A stretch of DNA of 61,121 nucleotides from an uncultured Prevotellaceae bacterium (GTDB lineage Bacteria > Bacteroidota > Bacteroidia > Bacteroidales > Bacteroidaceae), in assembly GCA_902784565.1 (NCBI GenBank), contig CACZVE010000017.1, positions 1 through 61,121 of the forward strand, written 5' to 3'. Positions 43,916 to 52,865 of this stretch are shown here, one piece after another (position 1 is the first letter of the stretch; each line of letters opens with the position of its first letter). The translations under genes and the position numbers were made by a program. A model generated the notes under the pieces. That model worked only from the letters and a program-made list of their open reading frames with translations. It made no database searches and was not told where the DNA came from.

Positions 43916-44911
43916 TTATCTGAATGAATCTGTTAATAGTTTAATCTCAATCTGTGGGGCGATGCGTTCGTAAAGGATATTGTAGATCGCATCGAGGATG
44001 GGCATGTTGACATGCCAGTGGCGGTTGATCTCCTTCATACACTTCGTACCGAAATACCCTTCGGCAATCATCTCCATCTCTATCTGAGCCGATTTGACGC
44101 TGTAGCCTTTACCAATCATCGTACCAAAGGTACGGTTACGGGAGAAATTGCTATAGCCCGTCACCAATAAGTCACCCAAATACACCGAGTCGTACGCATT
44201 GCGTTCGATGGGATGGACAGCTGTCAGGAAACGGTTCATCTCCTGTACGGCATTCGCCATCAGCACCGCCTGGAAGTTGTCACCGTACTTCAGTCCGTTA
44301 CAGATACCTGCCGCAATGGCATAGACATTCTTCAATACACTGGAGTATTCGATACCGATGACATCCGTGGATGTCTTGGTCTTGATGAAGTCGCTGGCGA
44401 GGACATTGGCGAAAGCCTGGGCTTTCTCACGATCCGCACAGCCTACGGTGAGGTAGGAGAGTCGTTCCAGTGCCACCTCCTCCGCATGGGAAGGACCGCC
44501 GATACACGCCAGATTGTCGTAAGGTACATCGAACACCTGATGGAAATACTCGCTACATACAAGGTTCTCGTCAGGAACGATACCTTTGATAGCAGTGATG
44601 ACATATTTGTCGCGGAGACGCGTTTTCAGTTTCTTCAGGTGACTCTTCAGGTAGGGCGAGGGCGTGACGAACACCAACGTATCGTACTGTTGGACGATGC
44701 GGTTGATATCATTCTCAAACTGTATCTCGTTGATATCGAAATGGATGCTGGTAAGATAGGCCGGGTTATGACCGAGTCGTCGGAAATCCTCGATTCTGTC
44801 ATCGCGACGCATATACCACCCGATGTGATGGGTGTGACTCACCACAATCTTGGCTATCGCTGTTGCCCAACTGCCGCCGCCGATAATTGCTATCTTACCA
44901 CAATCGTACAT
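43916..44911 (-). CDS. gpsA: NAD(P)H-dependent glycerol-3-phosphate dehydrogenase
   Basis: A 331-residue enzyme reducing dihydroxyacetone phosphate to glycerol 3-phosphate for phospholipid synthesis. The Rossmann motif [17 protein letters not shown] is at the N-terminus, [13 protein letters not shown] in the middle, and the catalytic Lys region [20 protein letters not shown] further on. The start codon shares one base with the lysS stop. Confidence 0.96.
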   Translation of the reverse strand: MYDCGKIAIIGGGSWATAIAKIVVSHTHHIGWYMRRDDRIEDFRRLGHNPAYLTSIHFDINEIQFENDINRIVQQYDTLVFVTPSPYLKSHLKKLKTRLRDKYVITAIKGIVPDENLVCSEYFHQVFDVPYDNLACIGGPSHAEEVALERLSYLTVGCADREKAQAFANVLASDFIKTKTSTDVIGIEYSSVLKNVYAIAAGICNGLKYGDNFQAVLMANAVQEMNRFLTAVHPIERNAYDSVYLGDLLVTGYSNFSRNRTFGTMIGKGYSVKSAQIEMEMIAEGYFGTKCMKEINRHWHVNMPILDAIYNILYERIAPQIEIKLLTDSFR

Positions 44912-46695
44912 TACTGTGCCTTTTCGATCCAGGCGGCGACTTCATCTACTGAAGGCTTCTGGAGTTCGAGTTTGTATTTCTTGAAGATCTCACCGATTTT
45001 CTGTTGCAGACCCTGGGGCTTTTCGTCCTTGATGTTTGTAATCAGGTTGAAACCAGCCTTGCGCAGTACAGGAACGATATCTTCAGGTACACCAATCTCG
45101 GCCCATTCGGCTACAGACGACTGAGGAATCTTCTTCTCAGGCTTCATCTGCGGGAACAGCATCACTTCGCCAATAGCGAACTTACCAGTCATCAGCATAA
45201 CCAGACGGTCGATACCGATACCGATACCGAATGTAGGAGGCATACCGTACTGCAGCGCGCGCAGGAAATCGTGGTCGATAATCATTGCCTCGTCATCACC
45301 CTTATCAGCAAGTTTCATCTGTTCAATGAAACGCTCCTCCTGATCGATAGGATCGTTGAGCTCAGAATAGGCATTAGCCAACTCCTTACCATTCACCATC
45401 AACTCGAAACGCTCGGTGAGACCGGGCTTAGAACGGTGCATCTTGGTAAGTGGTGACATCTCCACAGGATAGTCGGTAATGAAGGTTGGCTGAATAAAGG
45501 TGCCCTCGCAGAATTCCCCAAAGAGTTCGTCAATCAGCTTACCCTTACCCATGGTCTCATCTACATCCATACCCTTAGAGAGGCAGAATGCACGAATCTC
45601 GTCCTCAGTCTTGCCATCGCAATCGAAACCGGTTTTCTCCTTGATCGCATCGAGGATAGGCAGGCGACGGAATGGGGCCTTGAACGAGATGATGTTGCCA
45701 TCAATCTCCACCTCGGGCTTGCCATTGACAGCAGTACAGATCTCCTCGAGCATCTTCTCGGTGAAGGTCATACCCCAAAGCAGGTCCTTATAGCTCACAT
45801 AGAGTTCCATACAGGTGAACTCTGGGTTGTGGGTCTTGTCCATACCCTCGTTACGGAAGTTCTTACCCATCTCGTAAACACCCTCGAAACCACCAACAAT
45901 CAGGCGCTTCAGATACAACTCGGTAGCAATACGCATGTACATATCTTGATTAAGCGCATTGAAGTGGGTGATGAATGGACGGGCTGATGCACCACCTGCG
46001 ATGCTCTGCAGGATAGGCGTATCAACCTCAGTATAACCAGCCTCGTCGAGAATGCGACGCATGGTGCGGATAATCGTTGCACGCTTCAGGAAGGTATCCT
46101 TTACGCCAGCGTTCACCACCAGGTCGACATAGCGCTGACGATAGCGCAACTCGGGATCATCGAACGCGTCGTAAACTTTACCATCGGCATCGGTCTTTAC
46201 CACAGGCAGTGGCTTCAGACTCTTGCTCAACAGTGTCAACTCCAGCACGTGTACGCTAATCTCGCCAGTCTTTGTGCGGAACACGTAACCCTTCACGCCA
46301 ATAAAGTCGCCCAGGTCAAGGAGTTTCTTGAATACGATATTATAAAGGTCCTTATTCTCGTCAGGACAGATAGCGTCGCGCTGCACATAAACCTGGATAC
46401 GGCCTTTAGAGTCCTGAAGCTTGGCAAAGGCAGCCTTACCCATGATGCTCTTGCTCATGATTCGACCTGCGATGCTTACCATGCGGCTATTATCGGGTGT
46501 TGCTGTCTCGCGTATATCGTTGCCTTCCTCGTCCTTGCCAATCACAGGCAGATCCTCGAAGTTTTCAATGATATCGGCGCTCCACGCGTTTACAGGATAC
46601 TCTGCTGCAGGGTAGGGATTAATACCCATCTTGCGCAGTTCGTCGAGCGACTGTCGACGTAAGATTTCTTGTTCGCTTAATTCTAAAACGTTCAT
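44911..46695 (-). CDS. lysS: Lysyl-tRNA synthetase, class II
   Basis: A 594-residue class II synthetase that charges tRNA-Lys. OB-fold anticodon-binding domain (about 50-160, VSIAGRIMSKSIMGKAAFAKL), then the catalytic domain with motif 1 region DTPILQ, motif 2 MGKNFRNEGMDKTHNPEFT and motif 3 GIGIGIDRLVMLMTG. An extra C-terminal ~70-residue extension (after PQMKPEKK) ends in DEVAAWIEKAQ and is typical of Bacteroidota LysS. The ATG at 46695 is chosen; the region before it is the promoter. Confidence 0.97.
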   Translation of the reverse strand: MNVLELSEQEILRRQSLDELRKMGINPYPAAEYPVNAWSADIIENFEDLPVIGKDEEGNDIRETATPDNSRMVSIAGRIMSKSIMGKAAFAKLQDSKGRIQVYVQRDAICPDENKDLYNIVFKKLLDLGDFIGVKGYVFRTKTGEISVHVLELTLLSKSLKPLPVVKTDADGKVYDAFDDPELRYRQRYVDLVVNAGVKDTFLKRATIIRTMRRILDEAGYTEVDTPILQSIAGGASARPFITHFNALNQDMYMRIATELYLKRLIVGGFEGVYEMGKNFRNEGMDKTHNPEFTCMELYVSYKDLLWGMTFTEKMLEEICTAVNGKPEVEIDGNIISFKAPFRRLPILDAIKEKTGFDCDGKTEDEIRAFCLSKGMDVDETMGKGKLIDELFGEFCEGTFIQPTFITDYPVEMSPLTKMHRSKPGLTERFELMVNGKELANAYSELNDPIDQEERFIEQMKLADKGDDEAMIIDHDFLRALQYGMPPTFGIGIGIDRLVMLMTGKFAIGEVMLFPQMKPEKKIPQSSVAEWAEIGVPEDIVPVLRKAGFNLITNIKDEKPQGLQQKIGEIFKKYKLELQKPSVDEVAAWIEKAQ

Positions 46696-46727
46696 CTTTT
46701 TCAAAACAATAATTGCAATTATGGGTG

Positions 46728-46759
46728 CAAAGTTACGAAAATATCTCGGAAAATGCAAG
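46728..46759 (-). promoter_or_regulatory. Promoter for the lysS-gpsA-pgi-HAD operon
   Basis: On the minus strand, CTTG (46759-46756), 20-nt spacer and TAACTTTG (46735-46728). Confidence 0.65.
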
Positions 46760-46795
46760 ATTAGGGTAAATATTTGCAAAAAAAGTTAGTAAAGA

Positions 46796-46827
46796 TTTGG
46801 TCGTTTATCAAATTATTTCTATTTTTG
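46796..46827 (+). promoter_or_regulatory. Promoter for the ROK/menF/menD operon
   Basis: TTTG (46796-46799), 20-nt spacer and TATTTTTG (46820-46827), a full consensus match 26 bases before the first ROK start. Confidence 0.78.
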
Positions 46828-46852
46828 TGGCAGAATAACTAAAGAAGTAGCT

Positions 46853-47839
46853 ATGGATCAAAAAACGGTTAAGAAAAGAGTTATAGGTGTTGACATCAGT
46901 CTTGACACTACATCGTATGCTGTCGTAGATGTCAGGGGAAACATCTTGGTCAAGGAATCGTTTCCGACAGAAGATTACTCGGAGATAGGCGCTTTTGTAT
47001 CGAAGTTGAGTGATGGTATCATCCAGATGATTGATGCCAATGGTGGTCTGGAGTCCATCCGTTCGGTGGGTATCAGCGTACCGAGTGCAAATTATAAATT
47101 AGGTTGTATCGTAAACTCCCCCAATTTCCCGTGGAAGGGTGTTATTCCATTGGCTGCATTGTTGCGTGACAGATTGGGCCTGGCTGTAGCTGTTGCCAAC
47201 AACTCCCATGTGGTGGCGCTCGGTGAGCATGCCTTTGGATGTGCTCGTGGTATGCATGACTTTATTGTGCTTACTATTGGATCGGGATTGGGCAGTTGTG
47301 TCTTTACCGATGGCAGTGTGAAACTGGGCTCTGACGGTTATGCCGGGGAGATCGGACATACCTGCATCCATCACGAAGGTCGCCTTTGTGGCTGTGGTAA
47401 TAAGGGTTGTCTGGAGGCTTATACCGCCTCGAAAGGTATCGTCCGTACAGCCCGTGAGATTATGACGGAGTCGGCAGAACCCTCAGAAATGCGCCGTGTA
47501 CAGAAACTCTCGCCAAGAGTGATTGCAGAATTGTGCGATAAGGGTGATGCGATGGCTATTGAGACTTTCCGTCGTACGGGTGAGGCTTTGGGTCTCGGAC
47601 TCGCCAACTATGCCTCTGTCATGGATCCTGAGGCCTTTATCTTCACAGGCGGTATTGCCAGAGCCGGTAAATGGCTGATGGAACCTGCCCAGAAAGCCTT
47701 TGAGGAACACGTGTTCCATAATATCAAGGGTAAGGTGAAGTTCCTGAGTTCTGAATTGGAAGAAGGCGAGCGCAACATTCTTGGTGCGAGCGTACTGGCT
47801 TGGGAAGTGAAGGAGTATTCTCTGTTTGTTGAATCCTAA
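46853..47839 (+). CDS. ROK family protein 1, catalytic Asp replaced
   Basis: A 328-residue ROK-fold protein without the N-terminal helix-turn-helix of ROK repressors. The first phosphate loop reads GVDISLDTTSYAVVD, not the DxGGT of sugar kinases. The catalytic-base position reads ANNSHVVALGE: Asn117 stands where kinases, and the two neighbouring paralogues, have Asp. The second phosphate motif GSGLG (143-147) is kept, and the zinc motif is complete (His169, Cys179, Cys181, Cys186). Probably a sugar-binding or regulatory protein, not an active kinase. First gene of a six-gene operon; stop overlaps the next start (TAATG). Confidence 0.85.
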   Translation: MDQKTVKKRVIGVDISLDTTSYAVVDVRGNILVKESFPTEDYSEIGAFVSKLSDGIIQMIDANGGLESIRSVGISVPSANYKLGCIVNSPNFPWKGVIPLAALLRDRLGLAVAVANNSHVVALGEHAFGCARGMHDFIVLTIGSGLGSCVFTDGSVKLGSDGYAGEIGHTCIHHEGRLCGCGNKGCLEAYTASKGIVRTAREIMTESAEPSEMRRVQKLSPRVIAELCDKGDAMAIETFRRTGEALGLGLANYASVMDPEAFIFTGGIARAGKWLMEPAQKAFEEHVFHNIKGKVKFLSSELEEGERNILGASVLAWEVKEYSLFVES

Positions 47840-48837
47840 TGAAAATCAATATGGAAGCAGTTGATAAAATCAAAACCCGAGTCGTTGGTGTTGACATCCG
47901 AGAGGTGAAAACCACTTATGCTGTGGTGGATATCCGTGGCGAGATTATCGCGATGGACTATTTTATGACGATGGACTATCCTGATATATCGGATTATGTC
48001 AGTGCCCTGAGTGAGAAAATCATTATGCTTGTCGAAGAGAACGGTGGCTATGAGATGATACGGTCTGTGGGTATGAGTGCGCCTAGCGCCAACTTTATAA
48101 CAGGTTGTATTGAGAATGCTGCCAATATGCCTTGGAAAGGTGTTGTACCTCTGGCAGCAATGCTTCGCGACCGTCTCGGACTGGCTGTGGCATTGGCTAA
48201 CGACGCACATGTCACAGCATTGGGCGAGAAAGCCTTCGGTAGTGCACACGGTCTGAAGGACTTTGTGGTGGTGTCTATCAGTCACGGTGGTCTTGGCAGT
48301 TGTATTTTCATGGATGGAAAGCCCCACCTGGGCGTGAATGGATTTGCTGGAGAGGTGGGACACTCCTGTGTGGAAGTCGGTGGTCGTGAATGCGGCTGTG
48401 GACGTAGGGGTTGTCTGGAGACCTACTGTTCTGACAAGGGTCTTGTAAGGACCGTAGAAGAACTGTTGCAAGCTGAGGAACTGCCGTCGGCATTGAAGGG
48501 ACTGAAGAATATCAGTGTGCAGTCGGTCACTTATTATTGTGATCAGGGAGATCAGCTGGCTATCGAGGCTATGCGTCGTCTGGGATTCATGCTCGGACTA
48601 GGCTTGGCCAACTATGCCTCGATTCTGAATCCTGAAGCTATTATCCTGACAGGTGATATGATGCAGGCTGGCAAATGGTTGTTGAAACCCATGCGTAAGT
48701 CGTTTGATGAACATGTGTTCCATAATATCCAGGGTGAGACGCGTCTGTTGGTTTCCATCCTGAAGGAAGGTGAGCGTGATGTGTTGGGTGCCAGTGCCCT
48801 CGCCTGGGATGTCAAAGAGTATTCATTATTCAAATAA
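47839..48837 (+). CDS. ROK family protein 2, altered phosphate loop
   Basis: A 332-residue paralogue of the flanking genes. The catalytic Asp122 is present (ANDAHVTALGE) and zinc ligands are intact (His175, Cys185, Cys187, Cys192), but the second phosphate motif reads SHGGLGS, with His149 where the paralogues have Gly. The first loop GVDIREVKTTYAVVD also lacks GGT. A start at the internal ATG 12 bases downstream (MEAVDKIK) is possible. It is separated from the third ROK by 15 bases. Confidence 0.85.
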   Translation: MKINMEAVDKIKTRVVGVDIREVKTTYAVVDIRGEIIAMDYFMTMDYPDISDYVSALSEKIIMLVEENGGYEMIRSVGMSAPSANFITGCIENAANMPWKGVVPLAAMLRDRLGLAVALANDAHVTALGEKAFGSAHGLKDFVVVSISHGGLGSCIFMDGKPHLGVNGFAGEVGHSCVEVGGRECGCGRRGCLETYCSDKGLVRTVEELLQAEELPSALKGLKNISVQSVTYYCDQGDQLAIEAMRRLGFMLGLGLANYASILNPEAIILTGDMMQAGKWLLKPMRKSFDEHVFHNIQGETRLLVSILKEGERDVLGASALAWDVKEYSLFK

Positions 48838-48852
48838 CTAATCTGCATTACA

Positions 48853-49833
48853 GTGGAAGAGTATAATATCAAAACAAGAGTTGTCGGTGTCGACATCAGC
48901 ATGGAACGTACCACCTACGCCATCGTTGATGTGCGTGGCAACATCATCGCCGAGGGTCACTTCGAGACACTCGACTATCCCGACGTGAACAACTACGTGA
49001 CGGCACTGAGTGAGAAGATTGTGATGCTGGTAGAGGAGAACGGCGGTTATGAGACCATCCGTTCTATCGGTATCAGTGCACCGAGTGCCAGTAACATCTC
49101 TGGCTGTATTGAGAACGCCGCCAACCTGCCCTGGAAGGGTGTCATCCCCCTGGCAGCGATGATGCGTGACAGGATCGGACTGGCAGTAGGTCTGGCGAAC
49201 GATGCGCATATCGCCGCTTTGGGTGAATATGTGTTTGGTAGTGCACATGGCATGTCGAACTTCATCGTCATACACCTCGGATCGGGATTAGGCAGCTGTT
49301 TCTTCAGTAACGGACGTGACCATAAGGGTTGTCAGGGCTTTGCCGGTGAGGTGGGCCATACCTGCGTCGTTGATGGAGGTCGTGACTGTGGTTGTGGACA
49401 CAAGGGTTGTCTGGAGACGTATGCTGCCGCTAAGGGTATTGTGCAGACGGCACGTGAGATGTTGGCAGAGAGTGACAAGCCTTCGCTGATGCGGGAGGTT
49501 GATCATCTGTCGCCGAGAACCATCACCGAATGCTGTGAAAAGGGTGACGAGATGGCTATCGAGGTGTATCGTAAGACGGGTTATATGCTCGGTATCGGAC
49601 TCGCCAACTATGCCTCTATCATCAATCCGGAGGCGATCATCCTGACGGGTGGTATCTCTCATGCAGGTCACTGGTTGCTCGATCCTACCTATGACTCGTT
49701 TGAGGACCATGTGTTCCCCAATATGCGTGGTCATGTAAAACTGCTGTTGTCGAAACTCGATGACCGTGAGCGCGATGCCCTGGGTGCCAGTGCCTTGGCC
49801 TGGGAAGTTCCGGAATATTCATTGTTTAAGTAG
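48853..49833 (+). CDS. ROK family protein 3, GTG start
   Basis: A 326-residue ROK protein. Catalytic Asp117 (ANDAHIAALGE), GSGLG (143-147) and the zinc set (His169, Cys179, Cys181, Cys186) are all present, so this is the most kinase-like of the three, though its first loop GVDISMERTTYAIVD still lacks the GGT. The only start that keeps the first strand is GTG; the next ATG lies after it. One base separates it from the thioesterase gene. Confidence 0.85.
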   Translation: MEEYNIKTRVVGVDISMERTTYAIVDVRGNIIAEGHFETLDYPDVNNYVTALSEKIVMLVEENGGYETIRSIGISAPSASNISGCIENAANLPWKGVIPLAAMMRDRIGLAVGLANDAHIAALGEYVFGSAHGMSNFIVIHLGSGLGSCFFSNGRDHKGCQGFAGEVGHTCVVDGGRDCGCGHKGCLETYAAAKGIVQTAREMLAESDKPSLMREVDHLSPRTITECCEKGDEMAIEVYRKTGYMLGIGLANYASIINPEAIILTGGISHAGHWLLDPTYDSFEDHVFPNMRGHVKLLLSKLDDRERDALGASALAWEVPEYSLFK

Positions 49834-49834
49834 A

Positions 49835-50248
49835 ATGGATGTAGAGCGCATCAACGAGATCATCAACGCGAAACCGAATTTGAGTACCGCTCTCGGCATG
49901 GAGTTTATCTCCACACCCGAGGGCGATACATGTATGGCCCGTATGAAGGTCGATGAACGTAACCGTCAACCCTTCGGATTCCTCAGTGGCGGTGCCTCCC
50001 TGGCACTGGCGGAGAATGTGGCAGGTGTCGGTTCCTCCGCCCTCTGTCCGGGCTGTGCCTGTGTGGGTATCGAGGTTAGTGGCAGCCATGTGAAGGCAGT
50101 TGCAGAGGGGGATACGGTGACGGCTTTCGCCCGTCTGTTGCATGAGGGCACCACGCTTCATGTCTGGAATGTGGATATCAAGGACACGTCGGGCGACCTC
50201 ATCTCGAATGTCCGTGTCACCAATTATATCATCAAACAGAAGAAGTAA
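49835..50248 (+). CDS. PaaI-type hotdog thioesterase, probable DHNA-CoA hydrolase of menaquinone synthesis
   Basis: A 137-residue single hotdog-fold acyl-CoA thioesterase. The catalytic region is RQPFGFLSGGASLALAEN, with the helix carrying the conserved Glu, and a later GIEVSGSHVKAV strand. It lies one base after a ROK gene and overlaps menF by one base. A hotdog thioesterase in front of menF-menD is best explained as the DHNA-CoA hydrolase (MenI role). The assignment rests on position; the family also includes other CoA thioesterases. Confidence 0.85.
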   Translation: MDVERINEIINAKPNLSTALGMEFISTPEGDTCMARMKVDERNRQPFGFLSGGASLALAENVAGVGSSALCPGCACVGIEVSGSHVKAVAEGDTVTAFARLLHEGTTLHVWNVDIKDTSGDLISNVRVTNYIIKQKK

Positions 50249-51333
50249 TGTCCGCCTACGCCATCTATCGTTTGCCGCATGCAGACCATGCGACGCTCAT
50301 TCAGCAGACGGAAGGTGAGCCTGCGGAATACCTCTCCTGTACAGAACTGAACGGCAAACGGGGCTTTGTCGTGGCGCCTTTTGAGATCAGTGCGCAACAG
50401 CCCATCCTGCTCATCCGCCCGGATAAGATTTTTTTAGTGGAAAGAGGAGAGAGGAAAGAGGAAAGAGATATCCTTTCCGCAGAAGAATCTATAGCAGGGT
50501 ATTCTCCTTCCTCTTTCCACTTTCCACTTTCCTCTAAATCAACCTACGCCATCGACTTTGCCAACTACCACGCCCAACTGGAGTCGGGCCTTTTCCGGAA
50601 GATCGTGCTGGCCCGGTGTGTCGATGAGGCGTCGGAAGAACCGATAGACCCTATGGAACTCTTCCATCGCGCCTGTGCACTCTATCCCCGTATGTTCATA
50701 TCGCTGGTGTCGACATCCAAGAGTGGCGTCTGGCTCACGGCTACACCGGAGATCCTGTTGGAAGGGAAGGACGCGGACTGGCGCACCATCGCCCTGGCAG
50801 GAACGATGAAGTTAGCTGGCGAGCAACTGATAGGCGAGGGGGAAACGGTCTGTTGGCCCACGAAGGATATTCAAGAACAGCGCATCGTCACCACCTATAT
50901 TGCAGAGTGCCTGGAACAGTTTACGGGTGATTTCCACGAGGAAGGGCCTCGTACCGTCCGTGCTGCCAACCTCGTTCATCTGCGGAGCGACTTTACTTTC
51001 ACACTGCCGGATAGTCAACACTTGGGCGACCTGCTCCATACGTTGCATCCTACTCCAGCCGTCTGTGGATTGCCGAAGCGTGAGACCTTCAACTTCATCA
51101 TTCAGAATGAACACACGCCCCGTCGTTATTATAGCGGTTTTATGGGCATGCTCGACCCGGAAGACGAAACGCATCTCTACGTGTCACTCCGTTGCATGAA
51201 TATCGAGGGGAGTCATTATCACCTTTATGCCGGTGGGGGACTGTTGAAGGACAGTACCGAAGAACAGGAATGGCAGGAGACGGAGGCGAAACTTGAAACC
51301 ATGCGAAGATGTATAGCAATAAAGAAAATGTAA
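50248..51333 (+). CDS. menF: Isochorismate synthase of menaquinone synthesis
   Basis: A 361-residue chorismate-binding enzyme making isochorismate from chorismate, first step of menaquinone synthesis. Conserved parts are FRKIVLARCVDE, TATPEILLEG, ALAGTMKL, DIQEQRIVTTYIAE, LHPTPAVCGLPKRE and the final YAGGGLLKDSTEEQEWQETEAK. Residues about 64-96 contain two low-complexity stretches coded by two four-unit heptamer cassettes that are near reverse complements of each other. The end overlaps menD by 25 bases. Confidence 0.95.
   Translation: MSAYAIYRLPHADHATLIQQTEGEPAEYLSCTELNGKRGFVVAPFEISAQQPILLIRPDKIFLVERGERKEERDILSAEESIAGYSPSSFHFPLSSKSTYAIDFANYHAQLESGLFRKIVLARCVDEASEEPIDPMELFHRACALYPRMFISLVSTSKSGVWLTATPEILLEGKDADWRTIALAGTMKLAGEQLIGEGETVCWPTKDIQEQRIVTTYIAECLEQFTGDFHEEGPRTVRAANLVHLRSDFTFTLPDSQHLGDLLHTLHPTPAVCGLPKRETFNFIIQNEHTPRRYYSGFMGMLDPEDETHLYVSLRCMNIEGSHYHLYAGGGLLKDSTEEQEWQETEAKLETMRRCIAIKKM
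50439..50534 (+). repeat. Inverted pair of four-unit heptamer cassettes in menF
   Basis: First cassette 50439-50466: GGAAAGA, GGAGAGA, GGAAAGA, GGAAAGA. Second cassette 50507-50534: CTTCCTC, TTTCCAC, TTTCCAC, TTTCCTC. They are inverted relative to each other with about 40 bases between, so the mRNA can form a long stem. The frame is kept across the whole insert. Confidence 0.88.
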
Positions 51334-52865
51334 ATATCCTGACGGCACTGTTGGTGGCACATGGCATCAGACATGCTGTCTGTTGTCCGGGAAGCCGTAA
51401 CTCACCCATTGTGCATAACCTCAACGCGTGTCCCGACATCCAGTGTTATCCCGTGACGGATGAGCGCAGCGCGGGCTTCTATGCCCTGGGCATGAGTCAG
51501 GCGTTAAAAGCGCCAGTGGTGGTTTGTGTCACCAGTGGCACAGCCGTGCTTAACCTCGCCCCTGCCGTAGCGGAGGCTTACTACCAGCATATTCCTCTGG
51601 TGGTCATCTCCGCAGACCGTCCGCAGGCGTGGATAGACCAACTCGACGGACAGACGCTGCCACAACCCGATGCCTTAGGCCGTTTTGTACGTAAAGCCGT
51701 CTCGTTGCCGGAACCCCACAACGAAGAGGAGCACTGGTACTGCAACCGTCTTGTCAACGAGGCGTTGCTGGTGCGTCATGCCCCTGTGCATATCAACGTC
51801 CCCATCTCCGAACCGCTCTTCGACTATTCTGTGGCACAACTGCCTGCAGAACGGAAGATAGAACTGTTGCCTGCCGATATCGCCAATACCACCCTCACGC
51901 ATGTCTGTCGGATGTTCCTGCAGGCCAAACGACCTATGTTGATTGCCGGACAACCCATGAACCCGCATCTCGATGAGGCTGTTTGTCTGGTAGCCGACAA
52001 CGAGGACTATGTCCCTGACTTCGTGCTCTATACAGGTGGTTCTATCGTCAGCAAACGGGTGAAGCTTTTTTTACGGAAAGCCAAAGAGACATGGGCTGTC
52101 AACGAGACGGGTGAGGTGAACGACACGTTTATGAACCTGACGCATGTCATTCAGGGTGACGGGGCGATGGTGGCTGATATGATGCGTTTCAATCTCGAAC
52201 AACAACCCCATCCCTTTGTCGAGAAGTGGCAACAGTTGTTAGACAAGGTACAGCAGTCTGTTGCCGCCTATGAGCCTGCCTATTCCCAGATGGCAGCGGT
52301 GAAGTTTTTTGAGAGGAGACAGGAGTCAGGAGACAGGAGTCAGAAGTTTTGTTTCCACTACGCCAACTCTTCTGCTATTCGTTTGGCGAATATCTATGCG
52401 CAGCATCCTGTTTATTGCAATCGCGGTGTGAATGGCATCGAGGGATCTCTCTCCACAGCAGCAGGTTTCTCCTGTGTCACAGACGAGAATGTCTTCTGCG
52501 TCATTGGCGACCTGAGTTTCTTCTACGACCAGAACGCCCTCTGGAACCGGAACCTGCGTGGGAATCTCCGTATCCTGTTGCTTAACAATGGACGCGGCGG
52601 TATCTTCAATCTGTTGAAAGGTCTGGAGGAGAGTCCTGCCCGTGACCGGTTCGTCGCTGCAGAACACCATACCTCTGCCGAGGGTATCTGCCAACAGAAC
52701 AACATCACTTATCTCAAGGCGGAAAACATGGATGAGATGCAACAGGGCATCGACACCTTATTATATATAGAGAGTGAACGTCCTGTGCTGTTGGAGGTCT
52801 TCACCGATCCTGCTGAGGATGAACGGGTCTTCCGCGACTATTACAAGTCTATCTCGGATATTTGA
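51309..52865 (+). CDS. menD: SEPHCHC synthase of menaquinone synthesis
   Basis: A 518-residue thiamine-diphosphate enzyme joining isochorismate and 2-oxoglutarate. Conserved parts: CCPGSRNSPI, TDERSAGFYALG, SGTAVLNLAPAVAEA, NRGVNGIEGSLSTAAG, VIGDLSFFYDQNALWN and the TPP site LLNNGRGGIFNLL. The middle domain goes directly from MLIAGQPMN to HLDEAVCLVADNEDYVPDF, and the protein seems some 30-40 residues shorter than the usual ~555, which points to an internal in-frame loss. Residues about 336-345 come from a heptamer cassette. The usual menB, menC and menE do not follow. Confidence 0.93.
   Translation: MYSNKENVNILTALLVAHGIRHAVCCPGSRNSPIVHNLNACPDIQCYPVTDERSAGFYALGMSQALKAPVVVCVTSGTAVLNLAPAVAEAYYQHIPLVVISADRPQAWIDQLDGQTLPQPDALGRFVRKAVSLPEPHNEEEHWYCNRLVNEALLVRHAPVHINVPISEPLFDYSVAQLPAERKIELLPADIANTTLTHVCRMFLQAKRPMLIAGQPMNPHLDEAVCLVADNEDYVPDFVLYTGGSIVSKRVKLFLRKAKETWAVNETGEVNDTFMNLTHVIQGDGAMVADMMRFNLEQQPHPFVEKWQQLLDKVQQSVAAYEPAYSQMAAVKFFERRQESGDRSQKFCFHYANSSAIRLANIYAQHPVYCNRGVNGIEGSLSTAAGFSCVTDENVFCVIGDLSFFYDQNALWNRNLRGNLRILLLNNGRGGIFNLLKGLEESPARDRFVAAEHHTSAEGICQQNNITYLKAENMDEMQQGIDTLLYIESERPVLLEVFTDPAEDERVFRDYYKSISDI
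52315..52342 (+). repeat. Four-unit heptamer cassette in menD
   Basis: GGAGACA, GGAGTCA, GGAGACA, GGAGTCA in tandem, translated in frame as an ERRQESGDRSQ loop. Confidence 0.88.

Noticed and set aside
46696-46779. 28-residue N-terminal extension of LysS
   Set aside because: It covers the promoter; normal LysS begins at 46695.
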